NCBI RefSeq assembly: GCF_013373865.1
Contig: NC_050467.1
Span: 18,870,996 to 18,934,995 of the forward strand
Origin: Monomorium pharaonis
Lineage: Eukaryota; Arthropoda; Insecta; Hymenoptera; Formicidae
DNA length: 64,000 nucleotides
Direction: 5' to 3'
The position numbers and the translations under genes are program-made. This document shows, one piece after another, positions 62,118 to 64,000 of the stretch (positions are counted from its first letter, which is position 1; the number at the start of each line of letters is the position of its first letter). The notes beneath the pieces were generated by a model that did no database searches, was not told the DNA's origin, and worked only from the letters and a program-made list of their open reading frames with translations.

Positions 62118-62190
<73 letters not shown>
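62118..62190. repeat. (GA)n microsatellite, 73 bp
   Basis: A GA run with an AAAG interruption at about 62159-62162. It encodes a meaningless RERERE stretch in the overlapping frame. Confidence 0.95.
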
Positions 62191-62192
<2 letters not shown>

Positions 62193-63601
62193 ATACATTT
62201 TTTTAAATTCCATTGTACCTTTAATATTATGTTCTTTTTATTTCAACAATATATAAATTTTAATATTTTATTTTATATGCTTTATATTTTTCATGGTTAT
62301 ATATTTCATTCTATAATTCACAGAATAGTTTAGTTATAAAGAATAATTTTTCTTAATCTCCGATCAAAGCACAACAATTTGCAAGATGAAATATTCGTAC
62401 CAAACATATGCTATATGAGATAAACGCAATAACAGAGATGATTCGCGTAGAATATTTCTCTTGATTTACATTGCGCTATGGGACAATTTGAACAATTTGA
62501 TTTCAATTCTATGAGCAATACGGTTTATCCATAGAACATGCAGATTGCAATTAGGATAATTAGCAAGAGAAACGTTTTGATATCGACGGAACTGTGCCAA
62601 CGACCTATGTCATCTGCGTGCTAATACAATCGCGATAACAATATTCATCGGGATTGCACCGTATTGACCTGTCCGTAACCATACGGCGATTCACTAAATC
62701 GGATATAGAGCTGCGGGATTGTGGCAACATTCTGAATACAATAGGATATTGAATACATAGAGTACCAGAAGATAAAGCTTACAGTTAAAAGCTTTGAAGA
62801 GATAATCCATTTCACTATCAATTAATTTTACTTCGTAATATGTTTAATACCTTCAACAAATGTTGCAAATAATAGAATACTGATATTATAAACTTAAGCT
62901 GATATTAATAATTATCATAGAATTTTGGGTATCTATTAAAATGATACATTGAGTATATTGTATTTTTAAAATATTGCATTCATGTAGTGCGCAAGTTAAA
63001 AATTTAATTACATCGTTACAACAGATATTAACGTAATTTTCTCGTGTGCAAACGCACTTTGACAAAACACGGCTTTTAAAAGGATCATAAATTCGGTCGC
63101 GATAACACGGATAATAAAAAATGTAATGTTATATTCATGATATATAATGCGAGACGGCATTCGTAAGCGCAATTTATTTTCAAATGTTTATCGCGCTGAG
63201 CGATATATCGAGCAAATTATTTATACGATCGGGTGTAATACGATCGAAAATGGTAATGAATTTCTACCAATGCGAACCTCCCGCGCAAACCTGTAAACTG
63301 TTATTACTCCATCAACCCTTGCCGGCTCTACAAACGCACCCGGCATGCGAGAATGATGAATTTGGCGTATTTACTGCCGTTTAATTACCGTCGAAATTAC
63401 ATATACACAACAGTGAATCGATTATTAATGGTGGTATTTATACGGAAGAGAAATCTAATGAGCGCACTTCGGAAGTGGGATTTTTGAATGTGCTTTAATT
63501 TTCGATTAATGAGTCGGGCACGTCATATGAATGATTCATCAAGGTAGTTTCAAAGCCTCGCAACAGCCTTACAGGACGATTCGATTAGGCAGTATGAGTC
63601 T

Positions 63602-63625
63602 CACACACACACACACACACACACA
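63602..63625. repeat. (CA)n microsatellite
   Basis: A 24-bp perfect CA run. Confidence 0.92.
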
Positions 63626-64000
63626 TATGGAACGCAATTAATACGTCAAAAAGAATCTTTTAAGACAAAAAATATATACCTATGCAGTGATAATAACATA
63701 GAATGATAAAAACGACTCCTATTCTAGCGGCAGACGTGCAGAACACATAACAGTAGTTAAATAGAAAATATTCAAACGGTAACATATTTCAAAGCAGCAA
63801 AACGTCAATTACAATGTTAAAATTAATTGCAACGCGCTACTTTGACTTAACAAGAAACCATCGAGTTTACGAGTCATCTCGTATTTATAGCATAAGCAAC
63901 GACGTGCCACGTGCATCACGTTTACGTTCTTCGCGATATAACGGGGTTAGTCCGTTAATGCTGGCGCTTTACAGTTAGCCGGTCGTGCGAATTGTGCACT

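Larger units (their letters stand above)
49817..64000. other. Mostly unexplained DNA with CpG-rich patches
   Basis: Apart from the separate entries, AT-rich DNA (50.0-50.7, 51.0-51.5, 52.1-53.2, 55.6-56.6, 58.6-59.95 and 61.7-63.0 kb) alternates with CpG-rich patches (51.6-52.1, 55.06-55.56, 56.64-57.87, 58.15-58.6, 60.0-60.9 and 63.2-63.4 kb). The patches hold open frames of 60-130 codons on both strands. Several start only at GTG or TTG, or are built on the (TC)n repeat, and are not called as genes. Confidence 0.4.

Noticed and set aside
61996..62256. 86-codon frame with RERERE stretch
   Set aside because: This is the (GA)n microsatellite in translation.
1..64000. tRNA, rRNA, snRNA and known microRNA genes
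   Set aside because: I scanned for B-box-like GGTTCGANNCC, U6-like and common insect microRNA seeds on both strands; only partial matches (for example GGTTCGTTCC near 1196) without cloverleaf context were found.

Overview
This window reads as a eukaryotic, insect-type genome. It is AT-rich with scattered CpG-rich patches, long GA/CT/TA/CA microsatellites, palindromic TA-flanked MITEs, no bacterial-style gene packing and no long open reading frame. The CpG-rich patches in an AT-rich background and the abundant (GA)n fit Hymenoptera, perhaps an ant, but that is an inference; no species marker is visible.

The only gene I can recognise is on the minus strand. Two short exons with good acceptors and donors (18302-18393, then 4992-5147) join in frame. 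They encode about 82 residues of the propeptide of an ADAM-type (M12B) metalloprotease. The intron between them is 13.15 kb. The next downstream exon lies beyond base 1, and the 5' end with the signal peptide is not resolved. Much of the window is therefore giant-intron or upstream DNA of this gene. The catalytic, disintegrin and membrane parts should lie to the left of the window.

Layout: 1-4991 is intron with a 197-bp MITE at about 2 kb. 4992-5147 and 18302-18393 are the ADAM exons. 18394-29040 has CpG-rich islands without a convincing exon. 29067-30617 is a repeat cluster: a TA microsatellite, a 450-bp MITE, a half copy of a foldback element, 163-bp tandem units and a 10-bp minisatellite. 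30618-49000 is mostly unexplained, with several splice-bounded open frames; the most coherent is a plus-strand pair at 35309-35601 and 37036-37109. 48963-49807 holds an imperfect hairpin followed by a complete 693-bp foldback element with 9-10-bp flanking repeats. This element is related to the half copy 19 kb away. 49808-64000 has further weak exon candidates, a 126-bp MITE, small hairpins and microsatellites.

Most short open frames in CpG-rich patches are expected by chance. Candidate exons are listed only when a splice site, start context or poly(A) signal is also present, and always at low confidence. No rRNA, tRNA, CRISPR array or transposase gene was recognised by eye.
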